From Haliclystus octoradiatus (taxonomy: Eukaryota; Cnidaria; Staurozoa; Stauromedusae; Haliclystidae), in NCBI GenBank assembly GCA_916610825.1, contig OU744451.1, positions 3,394,345 through 3,458,344 on the forward strand: a DNA stretch of 64,000 nt, read 5' to 3'. Of this stretch, positions 12,301 through 24,400 are shown in pieces. Position 1 is the stretch's first letter. Every line of letters begins with the position of its first letter. The notes under the pieces are model-generated. The model saw nothing but the letters and a program-made list of their open reading frames with translations, was not told the DNA's origin and ran no database searches. A program made the translations under genes and the position numbers.

Positions 12301-12790
12301 TTTTTAATTTGATTTATTAATTGGATATATTTCTTTTCTGATAGTTTACCTCTAATTTCTTTTTACTCTTTTCAATTTTTAATTTATTATTCCATTCTTA
12401 ATATCTAATAATATTACATTTTTTAGTTGATTTTTTAGTTGGATACATGTTTTTTCTGATAGTTCTACTCTACTTTCTTTTTACTTTTTTCAACTTTTAT
12501 TTGATCATTCCTTTCTTATTATCTATCTAATGTTATTTTTTTTTAATTTGATTTATTAATTTGATATATTTCTTTTCTGATAGTTTACCTCTAATTTCTT
12601 TTTACTTATTTCAATTTTTAATTTATTATTCCATTCTTAATATCTAATAATATTACATTTTTTAGTTGATTTTTTAGTTGGATACATGTTTTTTCTGATA
12701 GTTCTACTCTACTTTCTTTTTACTTTTTTCAACTTTTATTTGATCATTCCTTTCTTATTATCTATCTAATGTTATTTTTTTTTTATTTGA
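12301..12790 (+). repeat. Higher-order 249-bp dimer at the satellite edge
   Basis: Two diverged satellite units form a block of ~249 bp that is duplicated nearly perfectly. Landmarks CCATTCTTAATATCTAATAA at ~12392 and ~12641, and TTAGTTGGATACATGTTTTT at ~12432 and ~12675, set the period. Confidence 0.8.
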
Positions 12791-12930
12791 TTTATTAATT
12801 TGATCTAACTTTTTTTGTAATAGTTTTACTCTAAATTCTTTTACATTATTCAACTTTTATTTTATTATTCCATTCATCATTTTTATTTATTTTATTATTC
12901 TGTGGAGTATTGTAGTAATCTGTAGTAATC

Positions 12931-13300
12931 GTGGAGGATTAGCTCAAACGGCAGAGCAACTGAACTTCAGACTGGATCATTTCTGATCGACCGTGGTTCA
13001 AATCCCCCTATAAGGTCAACTCAGCCTTGACTTTATCTGAAACATCAAATGAGTACCATCTGAGGATGGCGGATGGACTCTGGTCCAGAGGGAATTGCAT
13101 TGTGAGTAGCTGCGGTGCATCGTTGCGCATTGACAATCAAGATCTATCTGCCATGAAATCTGTTGAAATTGATATGCAGTGTCGCGGCTGAAATCTACAA
13201 AGAGCGTTTAAAATCATTGCTTTCAGCGAAAAAAGCCACTCATCTAGAAATAGAGGAGTGGTACGGGTGCCTTCGGTAGGGCGACACCGTCTACATTACT
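12931..13300 (+). mobile_element. tRNA-derived SINE candidate
   Basis: The block is GC-richer than its surroundings and sits inside T-rich satellite-like sequence. It starts with a tRNA-like head: an A-box-like TTAGCTCAAACGG (~12939-12951) and a perfect B-box-like GGTTCAAATCC (12995-13005), spaced as in RNA polymerase III promoters. Between them is a hairpin GATCA-TTTC-TGATC that resembles a long variable arm. The putative acceptor arms do not pair, so it is not a functional tRNA. The body runs to about 13300, where T-rich sequence resumes. Confidence 0.5.
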
Positions 13301-13304
13301 ACAT

Positions 13305-13570
13305 TTTATTAATCTGTCTTATGCAATAATTATTGGTTTGATTAATTTTCTTTTGCTTAGATTTTTTTGTTTTAATTTATTTCATTTGATTGTTTATTTT
13401 ATGCCATTTTATTGAAGTTGATTTTTATATTTGATTTGAATTTGTATCATTCGATTGGATTAATTTTACTTTATTGAATTTTATTTTATTTGACTTTTCT
13501 TTGCATGATGATTTAATTGATTCATTTGATATCTTTTAATTATTATATCATTCACCATGAGTCCCTAGTA
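13305..13570 (+). repeat. T-rich flank of the satellite, right copy
   Basis: Partner of 10490-10700, somewhat longer through internal expansion of TTTGATTT-type runs. Confidence 0.55.
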
Positions 13571-14452
13571 AGCCATCTAAATAATTTTCTGATTAGTATT
13601 GTTTATGTTATTGATATGCTACTAACGTTCTTTACTCAGCGCAAGATCGTCCGTTTGTGCAATGTAGCGATCCATCAACCTTGCGCGGGGACATTGTCAG
13701 AGGAAATGAGTGAAAGAACAATCTCTTCAACAATCTCACTAGAAATTAGGAAGTCACGAGTCTCGTTTTAAGCGAAAAATCTTAGCTTGCTGATAAATTG
13801 GAGCAGCCTTTGAAGTGGCAGTTTCAATGAAAAAGGTGTATTTCAATGCTGCTTTAACATCACAAAGCTTTCTGTGCGCTTGACTTATAGTGATTTACAT
13901 GACAAGGTATATACGTGATAAAATACAATCCACTACAAACACTTTATGCTTCTAGTCATAGCGTACATTTTGATTTGAATAATCTCCATATGCCATGGCT
14001 GAAGTGCAGACAATACTATTTCGACTCAATTACAACTAAATTACAATTAACAAAATAAAATCTAGCGTAAGAACAAAATTGATAATACAATAAAGAATTA
14101 CTAAATTTAAGATATTGTGGATAAAGAACAACAAATCTTATACCTAAAATGTATGGGACAAAAATATTGGACAAGCGCTGTTGCATTCATAGCAATTGAA
14201 TTCGAAAGTAATATATGTATAGCTTGCAATGAATGTCATGGTAAATATCTTAATAAGTTATTGCAATATAGAGAAAATGTTCAAGTCTATATCGATAGAC
14301 ATAATAGAAAAGTACATTTAATTAAACATTAATATCTGTCTCTATTTGCCCCTTACGCTCCTGTAAGAATGAACGAGGTTAAAATGATAATGACCACACT
14401 GACTGCTAAAGTTGTGTAGGTTGGTCTCGGGAGACCATATCTGTGGTATGCC
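13571..14452. other. No confident gene
   Basis: The frame at 14117-14332 (71 codons, two C-x2-C-like pairs) is open, but I recognise nothing in it and see no splice sites or initiator context. Confidence 0.4.
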
Positions 14453-14480
14453 TTTATTTTTTCCCGTTTATGTACTGCAT

Positions 14481-14699
14481 TTATTTGGTTGCCCGGGATA
14501 CTTCTGTTGGAAGAACTATTGCTTGGGCTCGAGCATCGCTATAAAGTATACAGTAATAAAACAATAAAGGAAATTCATCGCCTTCAAAAATGGTACGTTG
14601 CAGCTCTATTGATGTATAATTTTGGATCAACACAGTAATCGCCGAAGTGAACACTGCGACCAAAATTCCCCAAATTGTATCAATTTTCCAGAATCCGCT
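14481..14699 (-). CDS. Possible last coding exon of a minus-strand membrane protein
   Basis: On the minus strand a possible acceptor AG (14701-14700) precedes an open frame in phase, starting S-G-F-W-K-I-D. A ~20-residue hydrophobic segment follows (WGILVAVFTSAITVLIQ), then a ~45-residue tail ending at TAA (14483-14481). An AATAAA lies just downstream (14458-14453 on this strand). The G-F-W-x-I-D...T-x-L-I-Q pattern is reminiscent of the last membrane helix of gustatory-receptor-like proteins, but this is a weak resemblance. The acceptor lacks a strong pyrimidine tract and no upstream exon was identified in the window. It could be a relic or chance. Confidence 0.25.
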   Translation of the reverse strand, partial: SGFWKIDTIWGILVAVFTSAITVLIQNYTSIELQRTIFEGDEFPLLFYYCILYSDARAQAIVLPTEVSRATK

Positions 14700-15101
14700 C
14701 TTGCAGGTACTTGTCTAGGAAATTCTCTTAAACATTTCTATATTTTTATAATTTTTTGCAAGTGAAATGATATCAATCACGAACATATTGGAAAAGATCG
14801 ATCCCGAGGCACCCGCTTGGGTATAATAGCACTTTCACAGTGCATCACAAGCAAACCGTCTTGCGATCTGAATTTTTAATGGTGCCGCCGCATGCGAATC
14901 GGCGAAGTTGACTTTGAGGGTAAATCGCATGCCATTTTTTCATTTGTTCTCAAATTTCTATTGTGAATTTCGGATAACTTCAACTAAAATCGGATGCAAA
15001 GTAGCTTTGCACTTATGCGGGTTACACTGTATAACTGATGTCATACATTATAAAGCAGCCTATACCAGTTAAACTATATTATATCTTCTATGTTTATTTC
15101 C

Positions 15102-15103
15102 AG
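15102..15103 (+). promoter_or_regulatory. Splice acceptor just upstream of the start codon
   Basis: A pyrimidine-rich run ending TTTATTTCCAG lies 29 bp before the ATG at 15133. It is either the acceptor of an intron in the 5' UTR or, if the host is a tunicate, a spliced-leader acceptor. The sequence alone cannot decide. Confidence 0.4.
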
Positions 15104-15132
15104 TTGTTCGACATAAACCTCAGGTCAAAAAA

Positions 15133-15450
15133 ATGAATATACAGAAAATGGCTAGATATCTGCCTCTCATGATCTTATTGTTGAGTATCGCATATGGTGA
15201 TCCACTATATTTACTAACAAAGCCACTGCCAAATCGTGACGTCCTGATCTACACGTCATCAATATATGTTACTGCCGTCTCCCAAGTACAATGCGGACTG
15301 AAATGTTCTTCATGGAAACATGAATGTGTTACAATCGAATGGAATCGTTTACAAAGTTTTGATGGAAACAGATGTCAAATTTTTCTTAATCAAATCAACA
15401 CGGAGGAAAAACGAATTGCAATTTACAATGAAAACAACAAAATTTTCACA
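15133..15450 (+). CDS. Exon 1: signal peptide and PAN/apple-like domain
   Basis: Begins M-N-I-Q-K-M-A-R; a hydrophobic core (LPLMILLLSIAYG) gives a cleavable signal peptide ending near residue 22. The following ~84 residues contain four cysteines in a C-x3-C-x6-C-x13-C arrangement (QVQCGLKCSSWKHEC ... NRCQI), typical of PAN/apple cores, which mediate protein or carbohydrate binding. The exon ends after ...K-I-F-T at a GTAAGA donor (15451), phase 0. The open frame continues into the intron to 15477, but the splice model is preferred because the next exon then joins in frame. Either Met 1 or Met 6 could start translation; both keep the signal. Confidence 0.75.
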
Positions 15451-18400
15451 GTAAGAAACAAATGTCTCATTAGATAATATTTTATTTTAATATTGTGTTT
15501 AATATTGTGATAAAAACAGATGCTTATTAGTTATATGTGTATTTTACCTACTGCTGGGCTTGACACTATTAAAACCACAACAACAACATCAATCGACTCC
15601 TTGTAATATCTGTTTCGCCTCCAAGAATTTCAGCACAACAGATCATTAAAAATGTTTCTCTAGCCTGTGTTACACGAATCTCAGTTTTAATGTAGAAAAT
15701 GGATAGAGGAACTTGCCTAAGATTTCATAATCAGATATTTCTCAAGATTAATATTTCTTTTTGATTTCTCTTTTCCAGGATCATCAACAATTAATTCCAG
15801 GTATACAGTAAAATTGAGTGCTTATGTGTTTATTTTCTAAATTATTAAATTATTTTAAATTCGAGAACAATAAATTGGAATCTGAAATATAAATAGGAAT
15901 TCTCATAAAACAGACGTGCATAATATCTTAGCATAAAATTTCCATCAAATTTAGTTTGAAATGATGAACTGTAACAAAATTTAAATATCAATATTAAGTC
16001 TTATAATGCTATAGACTCGTAAAATAGTTCTAAAAACAGTCCCCATAAAGTTAGAAGGAATTGAATTATTTGTAACAAAAGCCGATCAACCCTGCCAATT
16101 GGTAAGTGAATCGATAGAAAAGAAAACTTATATATTTATAGATTAATGTGATTATTGTTGTATTGAATATTTCATATAGTTCCAGGTGTATGGTCAGAAT
16201 GGATTACATCTGGGTCATGCGATGCAAGCTGTGGCGGAGGAGCTCAACTGAAAAATCGTAATTGTGATAATCCTCCTCCTTCAAATGGAGGTCCTACGTG
16301 TTCTGGAATCAATGAAAAGACGGTAACCTGCAATGAAAATCCTTGTCCAGGTAGGTCAGGCTTATGAGTTTGGAAATCTAAATACCAATTTTTATTCTTA
16401 TAATGCTATAGACTCGTAGAATCGTTTTGAAAACAGTCCCCATACAGTAAGATGGAGTCATTTATTTGTAACAAAAATTGGCTAACACTGCTTATTGGTA
16501 AGTAAATCGATTGAAAGGAATACTTCTCTATTTAAACTAATAATACTGTCTGTTTATATATCACTATATTTCGATTTTTCGATATTTTCTGTGTCTGTCG
16601 GCTACTTATGTACGTCTTACTGGCGACAAAATACAGATAATCCGTTCTCGGGAAATTATGCAAACATTTGTGTCTAGATAGCCGTGTACAGTAACAAATT
16701 TTTTGTATGAAAAGTATGGGTCTATGACGTTGTTTTTAAATAATATACTTCATCTGATTTTTTGCTTGGTATCATTGCATTGAAAAATTGAGGGATTTGA
16801 AACATTTCATAGGTCGATAATCTAGCGGGCAGCCAAATCGAATTCCAATTGAAATCTCCAGACCAAAAATACTTCGCTTTGAATTTAAAATCTGCATGTA
16901 AATATTTTTAAAAAGTGAAACTAGAAACTGAATCAGTTTTACGTTTATGACTAGTCTTAAATTCAAAATATAAACAATTCACTTTTAAAAAGGCTATTTT
17001 AATATATAATTTTTGAAAACACTGATAAAACAGCCTGTTTTGAAATCAACAATCTATCGCGTGGCAAGAAAACAAATGAAATTGCAAGAAATTTCAAAAT
17101 GACGTTGGCGTTCGACTAATTCGAAAAAATATTCAAAGTTCGAAGAGATTATCAGTCTACAGTCTAAAATTACAGAATTCAGAATCAATCAAGGCATTGG
17201 ACAAAACTGTTTTTATAATTAATTATTTAATATAAAAATATGAATCATTTGATTATGAGCGGGCAGGCTATTATTTTCAGATTTTTCTTTCATAATTAAC
17301 AAAGAAATTGTAAACATCGATTAAAATTAAAAATTTCATTTTATTGATTTGCTATAAGAATAAGACACATTATGTTACTACAATTTCGAAAATAAAAACA
17401 GCGGTGTCTTGTTCTTATCGTTGATCAACATTTAATAAAGTAAAATTCAGGTATGTATAATTTAACAAAATTAAATTGAATTGAGCGTATGATATGTGAT
17501 AAATAATAATTATAATCGTTCTAGCGATCAAAAATGGCTTTCAACTTTAGAAACACAAAAACATAATTCAATAACATTTTAAAATAGTTAATACAGTTTG
17601 GATGAGTGTAACAAACCTTGTGTTACAAAAATAAAAAGTGAAAAGGTTGCATATAATAGTCGATCATAGCAAACATTATTTATTAAAATACAACTTACAA
17701 TTTTCCAAATGAGATCCAAATAAAAACTACGAGCGGTGTAATCTCCGAACAACATTTATATACATAATTGCAGGTTCTCTAAGTTAATACACCAATCAAT
17801 AATAAGTTGACAATCAAACCCATAGAGATGGCGGCGACTTATGGCGGCAACGATTTGTAACGCTCCCGCTAAATCTGAATTTTGATTATTGTTTTATATG
17901 TTTTTACGCTCGGTTTTTGAATTGTTATAGATTTCAAAAACATATAGTACCCTAAATGGCGGAGATAGTTGATTGTATGCACTGTAATAAAGCAACATCA
18001 TCAAATGAATCTGTTGCATGATTTTCGTGTAAGGCAGTAATTCATTTTGCTTGCCTGAAACTTGCAAAATATGTTGATCCGTTATGTAAATCTGATAATA
18101 TGCAATGGTTTCAAAACATGCTGCAAAGTGAGTTTTTTCGTTTTTTATGTAAATCTTGTGTAGAAAATCATGCATCTGATAGCTTGCCATCTATTTCACT
18201 CATGTTAAAACGTGTAACAAATATCGAAAATAACCTGGAGGTTTTGGCAAAGCGGAAGACATCTAACCCCCCCCCCCCCCCTACAGTCGAAATCGTTTGC
18301 TGAAATTGTAGCATCAAACGTTACAACTGTTGTGCAAAAGGTAACGAAAGAATGTTTAAACTAAAATGACCAAGAAAATATCAGATCAAGGATTTTAATT

Positions 18401-21400
18401 TTTGCAAACGTTCCTTCAAAATTTGGTGAAAACAGCCCTTTTCAATATTTATCTTGTGACAAAGATATTGCGAAAGAAATCATAAATTGTATTGTTTCCG
18501 ATGGTGCTTCCATGGTATCAGACATAACACGTCTGAATAATAATAATTCCAAAACAAACACGTTGCCGCTTGATGATATTCCATTGTTACATTGTTAAAG
18601 GTTACCGTAGTAACAGCAGAAGCTCGGACGAAGATATTGATGGCAAAGAGATTACTAGAGCACAATCCAGAGTTTATAGAAATAAAAATTGATCCATGTT
18701 TTAGTTACCAATGTTGACAACAGAAAGAGCTACTACAACATGCAGTTCGACTACAGTATGAAAACCAACCGTCTGCTGATCAACCAACCGTTGCCTACAA
18801 CATAAAAACAAATCAACTCGGTGTTTATCAAATGAAGCTAGATAAAAATAGAAATGTTGTGCAATGGCAAACAGGCCATCTAAAATTACCGACTGACATT
18901 TTAGCAACTGCAGAGAAGCAACTTGCAGCAGAACGCAGTATCCATTACAACCGTGATCGCCCATCATCAAGCAATGCACAATGAATACCCCTTAGTGAAA
19001 CAAATAATACAGAACATATGAAAGACATTTTATGTATTTATTTCAATGCTACAAGCCTCGGGAACAAGCTACCTGAATTACATATGCTGATCTCCGAAGA
19101 AAAATACGATGTTATTGCTGTTACTGAGTCGTGGTTAAATATATCAATTGTTTGCGATGCAAATGTTTGTCCTTCCGATAATTATAATTTATTTCGTTGT
19201 GATAGAAAAGAACGGCGCGGTGATGGAGTTATAGTTTTAGTCAAATCGACATTGCAATGTTTGCATATTAATTCTGAAACATTATTTCATTATATGGAAT
19301 TTATTGCCCTAGACATTGTAGATACAGAAAACACTAAATTAAGACTTCTTACGATTTATCGACCACCAGATTATTCTGATTCTCAATCCGAACTGTTGCT
19401 TAATTTGATCGAATTTTTTTGTGATGTTGATCATCCTACAATTAGTTGTGGTGATTTCAACTTTGCAGATATAAACTGGACACTCCAAGCTATAACTGCT
19501 TCGTCGTCTACTTTTAAAGAATTTATCTCACTTTTTCAGGAAAATAGTCTCACGCAATTTGTTTCAGAGCCTACAAGAGATTCTGCAATCTTGGATATTC
19601 TACTTACCAACGATGGTTTCATTTTATTTGATGTATCCGTATCTGATCCATTCTCAACTAGTGATCATGCAGCTATCACTTTTTCGCTGCAATTATCTAG
19701 ACACCATCAAAGCATTCCCAAGCTTAATTTTCCATAGGCTGATTACCAACATATAAATCATCAATTATCTATTATCGATTGGATATTGTTTTTCTCCGCC
19801 TGTTTTTCTCCGCCCGCCTCCTACAATTATGCTATGACAAGTTCTTATTTCTTTTACATCATTTAATTGAATAATATGTTCCTGTTAAAATACCCCGTAA
19901 AGGTTCTAAGGGCTATCCTTTGTACATTCAACGTTTAATAAAGAAAGAAAAAACGTCTATGGCGCTGCAGAAACAGCAGCAACTATAATTAATATAATAA
20001 ATGCGCTCGCGATGTAAGGAAAGCCATACCAAAATACAAGATAAATGTAGAGTAAAAAACAATATCAAGCAACAACACTAGAGCTTTTTATTCGTTTGTT
20101 ATTAAATCCGATAAATTAGATTAAGGAAGAAAACCGGCATTGCTCCTTTAAAAGATATTGATGGGAACCTCGTACTCGATGATATCGACAAAGCCCATCT
20201 TTTGTCTCAACAATTTTGCAGCGTATTTACTATTGATAATGGGTTGCTACCATATTTTCCATCACGCACTTCTAATGAATTAACTGACATTCAATTTGAT
20301 ATTTATGATGTTATTGTGGCTATTCAAAATTTTAATCCAAAGTTATCATCGCCTGCCGACGAATTACCAGCATTTGTTATTAAGAACATTTCTAATACTA
20401 TTGCTGAACCATTAAGTTATATTTTTAAACTTTCCTTCATGTCAGGACAGTTTCCAGATGTGTGGAAGATTGCAATAATTTGCCCGATTTTTAAGAAACC
20501 TCCTGCTGAAATTTCAGCAAATTACCGACCGATTTCACTCACCTGCGTCTGTTGTCACCTAATGGAGCTTATCATAAAAGATAATTTATTAGATTTTCTA
20601 CTGGCAAATGGTCTTCTGACTGAAGAGCAGCATGGATTTCTAAAATACCGTTCAACAACAACCCAACTATAAGATACATTAGGAGACTGGACCATTGCGT
20701 TGGAACATAGTAAATGTATCGATGCAATTTATTTTGATCTAGCTAAAGCCTTTGATTCAGTTCTACATCAAAAACTTTTGCTTAAATTACAAGCATATGG
20801 TGTCAAAGGTCATCAAAGCCAATGGATCAAGGAATATTTGTCTTTAAGAAAACAATCAGTCAGAGTTAGAACTTGCTTTTTGGATGAACTGCCATGCGTC
20901 AGTGGTGTCCCGCAAGGGTACGTGCTCGGACATCTTTTATTTTTAATTTATGTGAATGATGTACCTGACAACATCAAGGTAACGACATGCAAATTTTTTG
21001 CTGATGACGTGAAGCTGTATACTACCTATAGTTTACATGAGAATTATTACGCTGAAGCAAATAGGTTTCAATCAGCTATTGATGCTTTCTTGGTATGGGA
21101 AAATACATGGCAACTTACAGTTGCAGCAGAAAAATGTGGTGCTTTACATATTGGAAGAAATAACCCTAACATTATATACCACATTGTCGATTATGAAATA
21201 CCACATGTAACAAACTCTGTCCGTGATCTTGGCGTTATGATATCAAAAGATCTTAAATTCTCACTTCAATGTCACAAAATAGTTTCAAAAGCGTATTGTG
21301 TATCAAACTACTTATTAGAATCTCTAAAATGGAATGATGCTACTCATCTTATATCAAAGCTTTTGTTTTATACGTGCGCCCATTTCTTCAAGAAGATATT

Positions 21401-24400
21401 ATTCTTGTCGAAAATGTCCAGCGTCGATACACTTAAAGGGTATTTATTTGTTGCTTTAATGACCATACAACAGACTACTTGTCACGCATTACAAATCTAG
21501 GACTTCAATCTCCTGAACAACGACGTAAAGAATTCGACCTACAGTTTTTTGTCGTATAATCCACAACATTATTGATATTGACCTTCCAGACGACTTAATT
21601 AAGATTCCTACTTCTACCAGAAGTCATGACACCAAATTCTATATGGACTTAGCAAATAGCAACCATCGCTATCATTACTATTTTAATCGCGTTGTTAGAC
21701 TTTGGAATGCTTTAGCAGAAGAAAGAGTTCATTCAACTTCATTAACAGTTTTCAAGCTACAGCTCTCATCTTACTTTATACCATAACACTATTTATTCTA
21801 TTCTATTTATATTTTATTACTCATACAACTAATTATCATTATAAAGTATTCAAATCATTTGTAAAAAATTTAACCATATATTTTAAGTGTTGCTACAGTA
21901 TAGCAACCTTGTATGTGTGATGCTTTGGAAAAAAAATTTCGGAATAAAGATATATATATTATAAAGATATTATATCGAAGGAGAATGTAAACCCGATAAG
22001 AATAAAATATAAATTGTCTTTTATTAGAAATAATTCTTGCAAAGAGAAATTATTTCAACTCGCGATCAAATGCATGGTAAAGTCGATTCATTTTCTATAT
22101 AAGTAAATCCTTTTCATCATACATCATAACATGAGCATTTAAATATTACCATCGGCTATGGTATTTATATATCTTTGTAGCTGCACTTAACATTTCCACT
22201 CTATAAATCATCGCGTCCGTTTCAATAAACTCTGAATAAATATGCATATCACGAATCTGGCAAAATGAGTGTTTTCATTTTTCTATAAAAAAAAACTAAT
22301 TTATTCATAATCGTCTTTTCTTTCATTCGACATCTGTAATGTATTATAAATAGCCCCTAGAAATATTGACAAAAACATGTAACATAATATCAATATCAAA
22401 TTACTATAGCGATTTATTATAGAATTTTATTTCATTTTAAAATAATGTTGATGCTCCCATTCTTGAAAGTTTGATAACAAGAAGCACGATGAGGCTCATT
22501 TTTCACATCTTCTTTTTACTTTTAAAATTCTATTTTCAACGAACTCTTAGTATTTTGATATTTTGCCATGAAAATCACAGGCCTACTTGCTAAGATTGTT
22601 AAGATCAAAAATATATAGGCAAATATACTATCATATAATGTTAGAACATATCAAGGATCTTCTACGATTTATTCTTGCAATTTGATTTTTTAACAGCAAT
22701 AACGCCATTCTACAATAGCGGAGCTTAACCCCGTCGATTTCAAGAAACTTATGAGAATACCAAACAACCGATAATTATTTAAAAATGGCATTATAAACTG
22801 GCAAGTATTAAATAGTAAAAAGCAAAAAAAACATTGAATATTTGTAGAGTCATATACAATTTCATTGAGTTACTGTTTCATGCAGTTTCTCAGTTGTTCA
22901 AAATATATCAAATGGCTTGCAGGAGAAAAATCTGAGCCAGTAAACAAACATGTTTAAAGTGTATCGAGATATATTGCACAAATTAACAATTTAAAACCAA
23001 TTTGCCAAACGTTTACTGTATTGATAATTGTGAAAACATAACATAACATAGATTCATTTCATCAATGCATCCCCTCATCCTTTTATGTCCAATTTTTGCA
23101 AGTTCTTAGATATAAGTATAAGCACTAAATTCCTGGCATAGAAAGGAAAGCTTTCGATAAACTACCAAAACCAAAGCATAGGCTAAATAAATTCAATCGC
23201 TAAAATTTTAAAATAATTAAACCATTTATCCAAATGAAAGCTAGGAACATCAGATAATCAGTTAGCTAAAAAGTTATCACAAATTCAATAATCTGCTCTT
23301 TTAAATAGGCAATTAACAAACATTCAGTCAATAAATCTGTCTTTGTTTCACCGACTATTTATTTCTTATGCATTTAAAACATAGTTGTCAACAATCATAT
23401 AAGTCCAAGGTTACATAAACTGGTGGTACCTTATACGGTTTTTTCAATGTATGAGCGAAAACAATGAAAAAAGAAACTATTTTTTTTAATTTGCGGTCTG
23501 TTCTTGTGCGGTCTTCATGACTGTGAAATGAAAATGCAACAATTCTATGGCACTTGTCACACACAAGTTTCATATAAGTCAGTTTTCCATAATGAATAAC
23601 ACACACACAGGAAAATCCATGTGCTTAAATCAAGAAAAAAATTTCTTAAAATAAGTGAAATTTTGCTTGAAATAAGAATAAATGTACTTGTCCACATAGG
23701 AAGCAAATATTCCTACCCTAGAACAAATTTGCTTGTTATATTTTCTTATTTTAAGCACAAATTTGCTTGACATATTATTCTCTTTTCCAGCTTAAATTTC
23801 TTGAAATGAGCAAATTTTTGCTTAAAACAAGACCCTTTCTGCTTTCATTTCTGAAGATAGTGTGCAGTCAGAATTGTTGGATTCTTGAAATAAGCATATA
23901 TATGCTTGAAATAAGCAAACATTTTCTTGAAATAAGCATATATTTTCGTAAAATAAGCATATATTTTCTTGAATTAAGATAATATTTGCTAGCGCATTTG
24001 GAACTACAAATCAAATATTCTCATCAGATTCTTGAAACAAGAACATATTTTCTTGAATTAAGATATTTTTACGATTGCTTATCAAAATGTTGCACATATA
24101 GTCTAATCAAAATATTGTCTATACAATGTTAATCATCATATTACAGCACAATATTAATTTTAGATTACATTAAACATTTAATTTAAATCAATTACGATCT
24201 ATAATAAAGTCACACTGGAACCCTGACGAGAGCCAGTGCAACAATTCAATCGTAACAGAGTAATAGTTTGGATTCATCAGCTGGTCATTGAAAAAGATCA
24301 GTCCATCATAATAATACCCAAACGTCAATAATAATTCCAGAATACAACTGCATGTATAGATAATTGTAAAATAACAGCAGAAGATCCAAATGTTTAAGAG

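Larger units (their letters stand above)
17817..21967 (+). mobile_element. LINE-1: CR1/Jockey-type retrotransposon, decayed
   Basis: About 4.15 kb inserted into Helitron copy 1. Left flank ...AGTTGACAATCA and right flank TATTATATCGAAGG together rebuild the uninterrupted sequence seen in copies 2-4 (AACAACCATATTTTATCGAA). The order is 5' UTR, ORF1 with a PHD-like finger, endonuclease, reverse transcriptase, C-terminal region and a 3' tail of AATAAAGATATATATATT type. No RNase H is seen. Many frameshifts and stops mean it is dead. No clear target duplication is visible. Confidence 0.85.
16527..22640 (+). mobile_element. Helitron family copy 1 (split by a LINE, 3' end missing)
   Basis: Starts with TCTATTTAAACTAATAATAC 177 bp after exon A, at the same intron position as copy 3 after exon B. 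It matches copies 2-4 from the TCTGTGTCTGTC region to about AATATATAGGC (22620). It is interrupted at ~17816/21968 by LINE-1. No hairpin-CTAG 3' end was found after 22640, so the copy is truncated. Confidence 0.7.

Noticed and set aside
10701-12790. CRISPR-like array
   Set aside because: Units are contiguous with no unique spacers, in a eukaryotic context; this is satellite DNA.
12931-13010. Functional tRNA gene, possibly with TCA anticodon
   Set aside because: A- and B-box-like motifs are good, but the acceptor and T arms do not pair; a SINE head fits better.
10490-13570. LTR retrotransposon suggested by direct repeats framing the array
   Set aside because: No TG...CA ends, primer-binding site, polypurine tract or gag-pol frames were found.
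16031-16110. Open stretch with AG before and GTAAGT after, looking like an extra exon upstream of TSP1 exon A
   Set aside because: Its exit phase does not fit the phase-1 entry of exon A, and the homologous stretches after exons A-D are intron with stops. It is a relic of module intron.
23767-23982. 71-codon frame with periodic L-E-I-S-x-x
   Set aside because: Its regularity comes from the 21-bp minisatellite, a multiple of three; not a gene.
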